Assembly (NCBI GenBank): GCA_021783855.1
Contig: JAJXTL010000056.1
Location: forward strand, 1-16,239
Direction: 5' to 3'
Length of the DNA stretch: 16,239 bases
Source: Pseudomonadota bacterium
GTDB taxonomy: Bacteria > Pseudomonadota > Gammaproteobacteria > Burkholderiales > Gallionellaceae
Shown here: one piece after another, positions 6,797 through 13,289 of the stretch
Layout: the number at the start of each line of letters is the position of its first letter
Numbering within the stretch: the stretch's first letter is position 1
The notes under the pieces: generated by a model
Told to the model about the DNA's origin: nothing
Databases searched by the model: none
What the model saw: the letters and a program-made list of their open reading frames with translations, nothing else
Program-made: the position numbers and the translations under genes

Positions 6797-8319
6797 TACA
6801 CAGCCCGCAGCGGTATCATACCGATGCGCTTCTTCCATTCTGCGGGACCGCTGTCATGCACCGAACGGCCTTGCGTATCGACGGCGACCGTGACCGGCAT
6901 ATCTTCCACCTCGAATTCGTAAATCGCCTCCATGCCCAGATCGGCAAAGGCCACCACTCTCGCGCTGCGTATCGCACGCGACACCAGGAAGGCAGCCCCT
7001 CCCACCGCGATCAGATACACAGCAGCGTGTTTTTTTATGGCTTCGATGGCAACCCTGCCGCGCTCGGCCTTACCCACCATCCCCATCAAGCCGGTCTCGG
7101 CAAGCATCATTTCCGTATACTTATCCATGCGCGTGGCGGTGGTAGGTCCCGCGGGGCCGACCACCTCGTCCCGCACCGGATCAACCGGCCCGACATAATA
7201 AATGAAGCGGCCGGTAAAATCCACGCCTTGCGGCAATTTTTCTCCACGGGCGAGCATATCGGCAATGCGCTTGTGCGCTGCATCACGCCCAGTGAGTAAC
7301 TTGCCGGAGAGTAACACGGTTTCACCGGGCTGCCACGATGCAATTTGCTCACGCGTAATATTCTCAAGATTCACACGCCGCGCATCAGGTGCCGGATGCC
7401 AGTGAACCTCGGGGTAATCCGACAGGGCGGGCGGCACAAATTCCGCACGACCCGTGCCATCCAGTTCAAAATGAATATGTCTGGTAGCCGCACAATTGGG
7501 AATGATCGCGACAGGTTTTGAGGCGGAGTGGGTAGGATAGTCGAGTATCTTGACATCCAGCACGGTCGTCAAACCGCCCAAACCCTGCGCGCCTATGCCC
7601 AGCGCGTTGACCTTGTCGTACAGTTCGATACGCAATTGTTCGATGCGACCGGCCGCCCCGCGCGCCTTCAATTCGTGCATATCCATGGGTTGCATCAAGG
7701 CTTCCTTGGCCAGCAGCACCGCTTTTTCCGCCGTCCCGCCTATGCCTATGCCCAACATGCCAGGCGGGCACCAGCCCGCACCCATGCCCTCTACACTTTG
7801 CAGCACCCATTCGACAATATCATCGCCCGGATTCAGCATCTTCATCACGGCCTTATTTTCCGAGCCGCCTCCCTTGGCCGCGATGCGCACCTCAACCTTG
7901 TCGCCCTGCACCAGTTCGACATGCACCACGGCAGGCGTGTTGTCACGCGTGTTCTGGCGCAGCCCGGCCGGATCGGAGACGATGGAGGCGCGCAGCACAT
8001 TATCGGGGTTGAGATAAGCCTGCCGCACCCCCGCATTGACCATTTCGACGACATCAAGCGTGGCATCCCAGCACACCTGCATGCCGACCCGCACAAACGC
8101 CACTACGATGCCGGTGTCCTGGCAAATCGGACGGTGGCCCGTTGCGCACATACGCGAATTGGTCAGAATCTGCGCCATCGCGTCACGTGCCGCAGGCGAC
8201 TGTTCAGTCCGGTATGCCTCCGCCAGCGCCCGTATAAAATCGGTCGGGTGATAGTAAGAAATAAACTGCAACGCATCGGCGACGCTGTCGATGAAATCCT
8301 GCTGGCGAATGACGGTCAT
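6796..8319 (-). CDS. fumA: Class I (4Fe-4S) fumarate hydratase
   Basis: A protein of 507 residues, the full length of the single-chain iron-sulfur fumarase, which interconverts fumarate and malate in the TCA cycle. The three cluster-binding cysteines are recognisable by position and context: Cys66 in RPICQDTG, Cys184 in GAGWCPPGM and Cys276 in IPNCAATRH. Other family landmarks are KGGGSENK (149-156), GIGIGGTAEKA and, in the C-terminal beta half, YYVGPVDP, VVGPAGPTTATRMD and the swivelling GGAAFLV region. Start ATG 8319 is chosen over an upstream in-frame codon at 8430 because MTVIRQQDF is where similarity begins, GGA precedes it, and the longer frame runs into a repeat. It appears monocistronic, with its own promoter. 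A related L-tartrate dehydratase activity is less likely for this one-chain form. Confidence 0.95.
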   Translation of the reverse strand: MTVIRQQDFIDSVADALQFISYYHPTDFIRALAEAYRTEQSPAARDAMAQILTNSRMCATGHRPICQDTGIVVAFVRVGMQVCWDATLDVVEMVNAGVRQAYLNPDNVLRASIVSDPAGLRQNTRDNTPAVVHVELVQGDKVEVRIAAKGGGSENKAVMKMLNPGDDIVEWVLQSVEGMGAGWCPPGMLGIGIGGTAEKAVLLAKEALMQPMDMHELKARGAAGRIEQLRIELYDKVNALGIGAQGLGGLTTVLDVKILDYPTHSASKPVAIIPNCAATRHIHFELDGTGRAEFVPPALSDYPEVHWHPAPDARRVNLENITREQIASWQPGETVLLSGKLLTGRDAAHKRIADMLARGEKLPQGVDFTGRFIYYVGPVDPVRDEVVGPAGPTTATRMDKYTEMMLAETGLMGMVGKAERGRVAIEAIKKHAAVYLIAVGGAAFLVSRAIRSARVVAFADLGMEAIYEFEVEDMPVTVAVDTQGRSVHDSGPAEWKKRIGMIPLRAV

Positions 8320-8400
8320 GACTATTCCAATATAACGGGCATGACGAAGTTGCCACCCCTGATGATAAAACTCGCCATGCCCGGGCACCCTCGCTGCGCT

Positions 8401-8521
8401 TTCCCTCACCTCAATCCTCTGGTGAAACAACTAGCCAATCGACTAAGCCCGCTTGCGGGCAAGTCGCTGGCAATCCCAGAGGGAGAGGATACAAACGAAT
8501 CGCTACGCGAGTTTCACGTTA
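8401..8521. repeat. Dispersed palindromic repeat, copy B, with nested hairpin insert
   Basis: The ends match copy A (6556-6622), but between TCCTCT and GGGAGAGG there are 60 nt instead of 6. The extra segment is fully structured: CCTCTGG (8416-8422) / CCAGAGG (8476-8482) outside, then GCCA (8434-8437) / TGGC (8468-8471), CGACT (8440-8444) / AGTCG (8462-8466), and an inner GCCCGC-TT-GCGGGC (8447-8460). A second small stem TCGC/GCGA (8500-8510) replaces the palindrome of copy A. On the minus strand this would lie in the 5' leader of the fumarase mRNA if the promoter at 8533 is used. Confidence 0.8.
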
Positions 8522-8532
8522 AATGACAGATA

Positions 8533-8541
8533 ATTATAACA
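8533..8541 (-). promoter_or_regulatory. Extended -10 promoter for the fumarase gene
   Basis: The minus strand reads TGTTATAAT (8541-8533), a perfect -10 hexamer with the TGn extension. At the usual spacing the -35 position (8561-8556) holds TCGGGA, a poor match, as is common with extended -10 promoters. Predicted start is near 8526, giving a leader of about 207 nt that contains repeat copy B. The hexamer is seen directly; activity is inferred. Confidence 0.6.
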
Positions 8542-8543
8542 GC

Positions 8544-8592
8544 ATCAATCCCGATTCCCGATTCCTCAATCCTCAATCCTCAGCCCTGAATC
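8544..8592. repeat. Degenerate 7-bp tandem array
   Basis: Seven consecutive heptamers: ATCAATC, CCGATTC twice, CTCAATC twice, CTCAGCC, CTGAATC. The array covers the upstream part of the fumarase promoter, including its -35 position, and ends inside the lapD stop codon (TGA at 8593-8591). The adjacent identical pairs suggest copying by slippage. Confidence 0.7.
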
Positions 8593-10537
8593 ACATCCAT
8601 TCCGTCAGAGCGCCGTTGACATAACCCTGGTAACCTTCAACGCCCAGCTCCTGCAACAACGGAAGCACGCTCATATCTTCCACGCCCAGCGCGAACACGC
8701 GTATATCCAGAGAGCGGGTGATATTGACCACCGAGGAGATGAAAAACTGATTTTCAAGATTATCTTGCAAATTTCGTATGTAGGCCGGACTCAGCTTTAC
8801 ATAAAGGGGCTTCAGGCGTTGCAGATACTCGAAGGCGGAATGGTGCAAACCAAAATTATCAACTGCAAACTGAGCACCAAGCTTGCGAATATCAGCAACA
8901 AAATGCTCAATTCCCGCCCTGTCCTGCACGATGCCGAACTCGGTGAATTCAAACACAAGACGGCGTGCGACGGCCGGATAGTCATGCATGGCAACACCCA
9001 GCCAGGCCAGCAAGTCGGCATCGTGTATGGAATAAATCGAGAAGTTGATGGCAACCATCTCGTCACTCGCGTCCGACACCATGCATACGAACAACTGTTT
9101 CAGCACCGAGAGATCAAATGCTGCGGTCAACTGATGACGATTGGCCATCGGAATAAAATGCTCGGCAAGCACCAGTTCGCCGTCGGCATCGACCAGACGC
9201 CCCACCACTTCGGATTGCAGTTTCTGCACCCCGCCGAAATTCATCACAGGCTGAGCAAGCAGCATGACACGCTCTGCTGCAATCGCATCGACAATCAGCT
9301 CCTTCCAGTACTGAGAACCCTTAACACGCTCATCATCATGCATATTTTCCAGCAGGCTTAAGCCTGCGCCATTCGCCATGGATTGCAGCATTTCCAGATC
9401 GCACTGCGCCAGCAATGCATTCAGCGTCACTTTCCGGCCGGCAAAATAAACACCCCCGCAACCGTACGCCAGATCGGCGTCGGCGCGCAACCCTCCCACC
9501 GTCACGCCCAGGACCGCACACAAACCATCGCCCAGCGCAACCGCCTCATCCCAGGTGATATTGAATGCCATCACCGCAAAAGTTGCGCCATTGATGCGGC
9601 ATCGCATTAAATCCCGTCCAGGCCATATACCGAGCAATCCGTCGGCCACATCTTTCAGCAGAGCATCGCCCTCCCTGTAACCATTTCGAACGTTAAAGCC
9701 ATTAAAATCAGCCAGTTGAAACATGAACATCACACCTGACACCACATCCCCGCCATTGTCGAGCAAGGCATGAACATGCTGTTCGAAGCCGCGCCGGTTA
9801 TCCAGACCGGTGAGCGCATCGCGTCGGGATTCTTCACGATAACGTGTCGCCTGACGCACCTCGTGCTCGATAATGGCATAAAGCTTTGCAGACATGGAGT
9901 TGATCGCCTTCACCACTTTCATCAATTCGCGGGCTCGCGGCCGGGATTTGACCTGCTGAAAATCCCGTTCGCTGATGGCGTGAGCGACACGCTCGATTTC
10001 CTTAAGAGGACGCAGAATTCTGACCAGAAAGGAATGCGCTGCGAACAACGACAAGACATACAACAGAAGCATGCCCACTGTGGCTTCCAGCGTGGTGTGC
10101 CACAACTGCTTATAGGCAAAATTCGGATGGCTCGTAACGATGACGCGGCCCAGTTGTTGCCAGCCGCGGGTTATCAACGACTCACCCGACTGCGCATGCA
10201 TGGGGAATATCCGCGTGAACCAAACCGGCACACCTGCAGGCGCGGGCGACAAGCTCTTGTCGATCAGTTTTTCACCTCTGGTATTCATCACCACGATGGA
10301 CTGGTAAAACCCGCGATCGAATACGGCATTCACGGTGATTTCAGCGAGCAGGGTATCCTTATCCGCCAATGAAGGCGGCAACACCATGCCAAGCGAAGTT
10401 GCTGTATCCTGTGCGTGGGACGCCAGCTGCTCCTGCATGTAAATACGGGCATTGACAAGATACACGCTTTCCACCAGCGCCAGCAGCACCAGAAACGCGA
10501 TGGAGGTACCGAAAAACAATTGTCTGAACAAGGTCAT
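8591..10537 (-). CDS. lapD: LapD-type c-di-GMP receptor (LapD_MoxY-HAMP-degenerate GGDEF-degenerate EAL)
   Basis: A protein of 648 residues. LapD senses cytoplasmic c-di-GMP through its EAL domain and, when bound, holds the protease LapG through its periplasmic domain. Visible order: TM1 (about 7-28); periplasmic domain with the conserved GWQQLG...AYKQLW segment, where Trp126 probably equals the LapG-contacting tryptophan of Pseudomonas LapD; TM2 (about 153-175); HAMP (about 172-225); GGDEF domain whose signature is replaced by NGATF (316-320); EAL domain with EVV (443-445) for EAL and DNFG for DDFG. Both enzymatic sites are thus degraded, as in true LapD, while binding residues such as Glu532 (FEFTE) and Lys581 remain. 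AGGAG precedes ATG 10537. It starts 15 nt after lapG. Confidence 0.93.
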   Translation of the reverse strand: MTLFRQLFFGTSIAFLVLLALVESVYLVNARIYMQEQLASHAQDTATSLGMVLPPSLADKDTLLAEITVNAVFDRGFYQSIVVMNTRGEKLIDKSLSPAPAGVPVWFTRIFPMHAQSGESLITRGWQQLGRVIVTSHPNFAYKQLWHTTLEATVGMLLLYVLSLFAAHSFLVRILRPLKEIERVAHAISERDFQQVKSRPRARELMKVVKAINSMSAKLYAIIEHEVRQATRYREESRRDALTGLDNRRGFEQHVHALLDNGGDVVSGVMFMFQLADFNGFNVRNGYREGDALLKDVADGLLGIWPGRDLMRCRINGATFAVMAFNITWDEAVALGDGLCAVLGVTVGGLRADADLAYGCGGVYFAGRKVTLNALLAQCDLEMLQSMANGAGLSLLENMHDDERVKGSQYWKELIVDAIAAERVMLLAQPVMNFGGVQKLQSEVVGRLVDADGELVLAEHFIPMANRHQLTAAFDLSVLKQLFVCMVSDASDEMVAINFSIYSIHDADLLAWLGVAMHDYPAVARRLVFEFTEFGIVQDRAGIEHFVADIRKLGAQFAVDNFGLHHSAFEYLQRLKPLYVKLSPAYIRNLQDNLENQFFISSVVNITRSLDIRVFALGVEDMSVLPLLQELGVEGYQGYVNGALTEWM

Positions 10538-10552
10538 GCCATTCTCCTGCGG

Positions 10553-11242
10553 TTACATGTTCCGTTCTTTAGCCATCTTGTCCAGCAAGTCCCGCCACAA
10601 ACGAATCTGACTGGATTTTCCGCCCGCAGCCGCTACGCCGGGGAGCCACAGATCTTCATCGTTAAAACTATAAACGGGTAAAAGATCGGTGCGCTCTGAC
10701 GCATGCAACACGCTTCTGTTCAGATTGTCCAGAATATACGGGTCTGCATCGGGAGTCGGATAATACGCCAGCACCATATGTGCCACATTCCAGCGCAAGG
10801 CGCGTACGTAAGTTATTCTGAGGTTTTGCACGGGCACGCCCAACGCCTTCAGGCTGAAATACTTGGCAATCGCATAATCCTCACAATCGGCACCCTCGGA
10901 GGCAAGCGTCTCGACCGGGGTCGCCCAGTAGTCCTCTACGCCCCAATGTTGCGCATCCGTATAGTAGCGGACCTTATCCCAATACCAGTTAAAATCTTCC
11001 AGATCGTTGATGATTTCGGAAGATGAAGGTGCCGGCCCCTGCTGTTTCGCAACATGCCCTTTCAGTTCCCTGCGCCAATCCTGCAATCGGTCTGGCGCAC
11101 CGCTGCCCCAGCGCGTTGCGACATAACGCAGCAATCCGGGGGAGAACTCAGCGATTTCTGTAGCGGTCACTGCTGTACCGAACAGCAGCAGCATCCAGAA
11201 TACATTGCGGATCAGGCCAGAGCATAAAATCGGTCGCAGCAC
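10553..11242 (-). CDS. lapG: LapG-type periplasmic cysteine protease (transglutaminase-like, BTLCP)
   Basis: About 229 residues from a GTG start. LapG cuts the N-terminal region of LapA-type adhesins, releasing cells from a surface. The catalytic triad is visible (numbered from the GTG): Cys120 in GADCEDYAIAKY, with the acidic neighbours that bind calcium in LapG, His155 in WNVAHMVL and Asp172 in YILDNLN. YWATPVETLASEGADCED is the family signature. The N-terminus is a signal peptide (VFWMLLLFGTAVTA). The frame is open back to 11305, but that part runs through an intrinsic terminator; GTG 11242 has GAGG 8 nt upstream and keeps a proper signal peptide, and ATG 11194 is a shorter option. Paired with lapD 15 nt downstream. 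No target adhesin is in the window. Confidence 0.92.
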   Translation of the reverse strand: MLRPILCSGLIRNVFWMLLLFGTAVTATEIAEFSPGLLRYVATRWGSGAPDRLQDWRRELKGHVAKQQGPAPSSSEIINDLEDFNWYWDKVRYYTDAQHWGVEDYWATPVETLASEGADCEDYAIAKYFSLKALGVPVQNLRITYVRALRWNVAHMVLAYYPTPDADPYILDNLNRSVLHASERTDLLPVYSFNDEDLWLPGVAAAGGKSSQIRLWRDLLDKMAKERNM

Positions 11243-11273
11243 CAGAAAAACCTCAATCACAGGACAGCGCAAC

Positions 11274-11299
11274 AAAAAAGGGGAGCGCAAGCTCCCCTT
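11274..11299 (-). terminator. Intrinsic terminator of the repeat-protein gene
   Basis: The minus strand reads GGGGAGC-TTGC-GCTCCCC (stem 7 bp, loop 4) followed by six T (11279-11274) and preceded by AA, which can extend the stem. This is a textbook Rho-independent terminator, 18 nt after the stop of the Ala-rich repeat protein. It separates that transcript from lapG, which probably needs read-through or its own promoter. Confidence 0.88.
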
Positions 11300-11317
11300 A
11301 TCCAAATCAATTGATTA

Positions 11318-11821
11318 TTAAGATATGCTGACAGGCACAACAAAATTAGTCGTGGCGGGTTTGCCGGGTGTGCCAGCGGGTGGAGGCGGCGCTCCAGCAC
11401 CGGTAGCTGCGGTATTGGCTGCCACTATAATGGCTGCAGCCTGAGAAGGAGCCGCCGATACCGCTGCAGACGTAATTTCGGCTGCAGCAGTTGGAGCCGC
11501 AGTTACCGCTGCTGTCGTGATTGCTACAGCCTGAGCAGGGGACGCCGTTACCGCCGCTGTCGTGATTGCAGCAGCCTGAGCAGGAGCCGCAGTTACAGCC
11601 GCAGTCACAATCTCTGCGGCAGAAGATGGATCGGCGGCAACAGATGAAGCGATTACAGATACCAGGGCCTGCTCCGCAGCAGCCGCTTCTGGTGTATCGG
11701 CAACTGAATTTTGAACGGCTGCAATCGCAGAGGTCACGGAAGCCGGCACGGCTGCGACCGCGAAACCGGCAGAAAAGATCAGAACAGACGCCAGAAATAG
11801 CGAACTAATTTTTTTGGACAT
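11318..11821 (-). CDS. Secreted Ala/Thr-rich protein with five 15-residue tandem repeats, function unknown
   Basis: A protein of 167 residues that I cannot assign to a family. It has a signal peptide (MSKK then SLFLASVLIFSAGFAVA, cleavage about residue 23-24), a linker, then five tandem 15-mers (residues 66-140), each close to AQAAAITTAAVTAAP: a helix-prone Ala/Thr/Val stretch closed by Pro. A Pro/Gly-rich stretch (APPPPAGTPGKP) and a hydrophobic end (NFVVPVSIS) follow. There is no Cys or Trp in the mature part and almost no charge. ATG 11821 is chosen for the GGAG 7 nt upstream; the frame stays open to 11854 without a better start. It has its own candidate promoter and terminator and lies between the EPS cluster and lapG-lapD, so a matrix or surface role is possible but not shown. 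Confidence 0.8.
   Translation of the reverse strand: MSKKISSLFLASVLIFSAGFAVAAVPASVTSAIAAVQNSVADTPEAAAAEQALVSVIASSVAADPSSAAEIVTAAVTAAPAQAAAITTAAVTASPAQAVAITTAAVTAAPTAAAEITSAAVSAAPSQAAAIIVAANTAATGAGAPPPPAGTPGKPATTNFVVPVSIS
11402..11626 (-). repeat. Five 45-bp coding tandem repeats
   Basis: This is the DNA encoding residues 66-140 of the Ala/Thr-rich secreted protein. Units share GCAG/GCTG-rich stretches; the second and third units are the most alike (ITTAAVTASP against ITTAAVTAAP). Unit-number change by recombination is plausible. Confidence 0.75.
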
Positions 11822-11865
11822 GATAGGTCTCCAAATAGAGGTAAAACAACACAACAGATTAAACT

Positions 11866-11895
11866 ATTAAACTTCACGCACGCGATAATACACAA
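11866..11895 (-). promoter_or_regulatory. Candidate sigma-70 promoter of the repeat-protein gene
   Basis: On the minus strand TTGTGT (11895-11890) and TTTAAT (11871-11866) are 18 bp apart; the -10 matches five of six consensus bases and the -35 three of six. The segment is clearly A/T-rich. Predicted leader is about 38 nt. Confidence 0.45.
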
Positions 11896-11913
11896 AATCC
11901 TAAAGAATTACCA

Positions 11914-12531
11914 TTAAATTTTAATTCCAAGTTGTTTCGCTCGTATTACAACCTCATCAACAGCCAATCGAACCCCCGGAGGAAACTCCTTGTAACGCAA
12001 TGTTCCAACTGTCACAAGCTGTTGCAATACAGATGCCCCCCATGGATCGAGCATCGCTGCGCGTCGCAGCGCCACACCTATGTATTTCAACTCTGACTGA
12101 TTAACCGGTTCATTCATCTGCGCATTTATCTGCAACAACCAACTCCCCGTGGTCATCCTGGCCGCCCAAAGATAGGCGGAGTTTGGACGAGAAGCGATTG
12201 CCGAATCAAAATTTTCAATCGCATTTCGCAGGAAAGTCGCCTGCATTGCCGGACTAAAGCCTGCCAACTGCGCAAGCATAAAATCAGTCTGCCCCAGGTA
12301 CTCGGGAATAACCGGATTACTTTCATCCCATGAACGCGCCAACAACAGCAACTTTCTGGAATCGTCCAGTCCGGCAGGATCAAGACTTACAGTACCGTTG
12401 CCGAGTCCATCGACATAGGCACAGGGCCTGAGTCTCAAAAAATCAGCCACCCCCACCCTGGTCAGATATACCATCGCGGACAAAATCAACAAAGTGAGCA
12501 TGATTTTTATCAGCAATCCGGATCTCAGCAT
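11914..12531 (-). CDS. Membrane-anchored EPS-cluster protein, possibly VpsP-like
   Basis: A protein of 205 residues with a short N-terminus, one hydrophobic segment (about 7-25, LIKIMLTLLILSAMVYL) and an otherwise soluble, helix-rich body of about 175 residues. Segments such as NFDSAIASRPNSAYLWAARM and LRRAAMLDPWGASVLQQLV look like tetratricopeptide-type helical pairs with the typical Ala/Leu/Pro placing. This suggests an inner-membrane anchored scaffold facing the periplasm. It resembles what is called VpsP in polysaccharide clusters, but that is recollection, not proof. It overlaps the phosphatase gene by 7 nt (ATGCTGA), so it belongs to the same EPS operon and is its last visible member. 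No terminator is seen after it. Confidence 0.8.
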   Translation of the reverse strand: MLRSGLLIKIMLTLLILSAMVYLTRVGVADFLRLRPCAYVDGLGNGTVSLDPAGLDDSRKLLLLARSWDESNPVIPEYLGQTDFMLAQLAGFSPAMQATFLRNAIENFDSAIASRPNSAYLWAARMTTGSWLLQINAQMNEPVNQSELKYIGVALRRAAMLDPWGASVLQQLVTVGTLRYKEFPPGVRLAVDEVVIRAKQLGIKI

Positions 12532-13277
12532 TGCACATACCCGGATGGCAGGTCAGGCCGCATTACACCCAAAATCCTGGCGGGCATCAAACTGGTCAGC
12601 TCATTGGCATACGCTTGTCCGAAACGATCAATCAGATCATTTCTAGCAGGCGTCATCACCGGTGCGCGATGTTTTAAATTGTGCGCATCAGTGGCGATCA
12701 CAGATACCCAGCGTCTCTCCAGCATCAAAGATGCGCTATCCTTTGCCGCCTGACCGAAGCCGCCGATCACCGAGGCAGCCGTCAGTTGCAACATACAGCC
12801 CATCTCGACAAAGGGAGCAATTTTTTCAATGTTGTTCAGGACGGATTTGTTTCGTTCAGGATGTGCAATCAGCGGACGTATCTTGTGGCCAAGCAACCAG
12901 TGCGCGAGCTTTTCCGTGCCTACCGGTATCTGATCGTATGGGAATTCCAGCAACAGGATGCGGTAGCCGTCCAGCTCGCCGTAAAAAGGCAATTCATCCT
13001 GTTCCAGCAGATCAAGTATCTCGGCTGTCAAGCGGACTTCGCCGGCAGGAAAAATCTGCAAAGGAATGCCTGCCCCAGCAAGCGCTGCCCTTAACAGGTT
13101 CGTTGCAGCGACCACCGAAGAACGGATATTTTCGTAGCGTCCGGGATGGATATGCGGCGTCATAGCAGCATGTGTGATACCGTCCGCCACCGAGGCACGC
13201 GCCAGATCAAGCGACTCCGCCATCGATTGAGAACCGTCATCAATGGCGGGCAAATAATGACAGTGTAAGTCTATCAT
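12525..13277 (-). CDS. CpsB/CapC (YwqE-like) PHP-family tyrosine phosphatase
   Basis: A protein of 250 residues. This metal-dependent phosphatase removes phosphate from the Tyr-rich tail of BY-kinases and so regulates capsule or EPS assembly. PHP metal ligands are in place: His5 and His7 in IDLHCH, Asp13/Asp14 in AIDDGS, His42 and His44 in TPHIHPG, Glu80, His139 in AHPER, and Asp197/His199 in ATDAHN. There is no signal peptide, so it is cytoplasmic, as expected for acting on the kinase C-terminus. It starts 12 nt after the kinase gene and overlaps the next gene. A sugar or histidinol phosphatase is ruled out by the neighbourhood and the DLHCHxLPxxDDG signature. Confidence 0.93.
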   Translation of the reverse strand: MIDLHCHYLPAIDDGSQSMAESLDLARASVADGITHAAMTPHIHPGRYENIRSSVVAATNLLRAALAGAGIPLQIFPAGEVRLTAEILDLLEQDELPFYGELDGYRILLLEFPYDQIPVGTEKLAHWLLGHKIRPLIAHPERNKSVLNNIEKIAPFVEMGCMLQLTAASVIGGFGQAAKDSASLMLERRWVSVIATDAHNLKHRAPVMTPARNDLIDRFGQAYANELTSLMPARILGVMRPDLPSGYVQC

Positions 13278-13289
13278 CCAATACCTAAC

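Noticed and set aside
8320..8430. N-terminal extension of fumarase by 37 codons
   Set aside because: The extension has no similarity to the family, its start lies inside repeat copy B, and ATG 8319 matches the normal N-terminus.
7528..8526. Long plus-strand open frame (332 codons) opposite the fumarase gene
   Set aside because: It is antisense to a complete, well-conserved fumarase and its translation is rich in His, Arg and Gln with no family motif, as expected for the mirror of GC-rich codons.
8591..10537. Active diguanylate cyclase or phosphodiesterase
   Set aside because: Both signatures are degraded (NGATF for GGDEF, EVV for EAL, DNFG for DDFG), and the lapG neighbour and periplasmic GW loop point to a LapD receptor.
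11243..11305. N-terminal extension of LapG from TTG 11305
   Set aside because: It would be translated through the terminator hairpin and T-run at 11299-11274, and it would bury the signal peptide.
11402..11626. Repeats in the Ala-rich gene as a CRISPR array
   Set aside because: The 45-bp units are contiguous with no unique spacers and stay in frame in a secreted protein gene.
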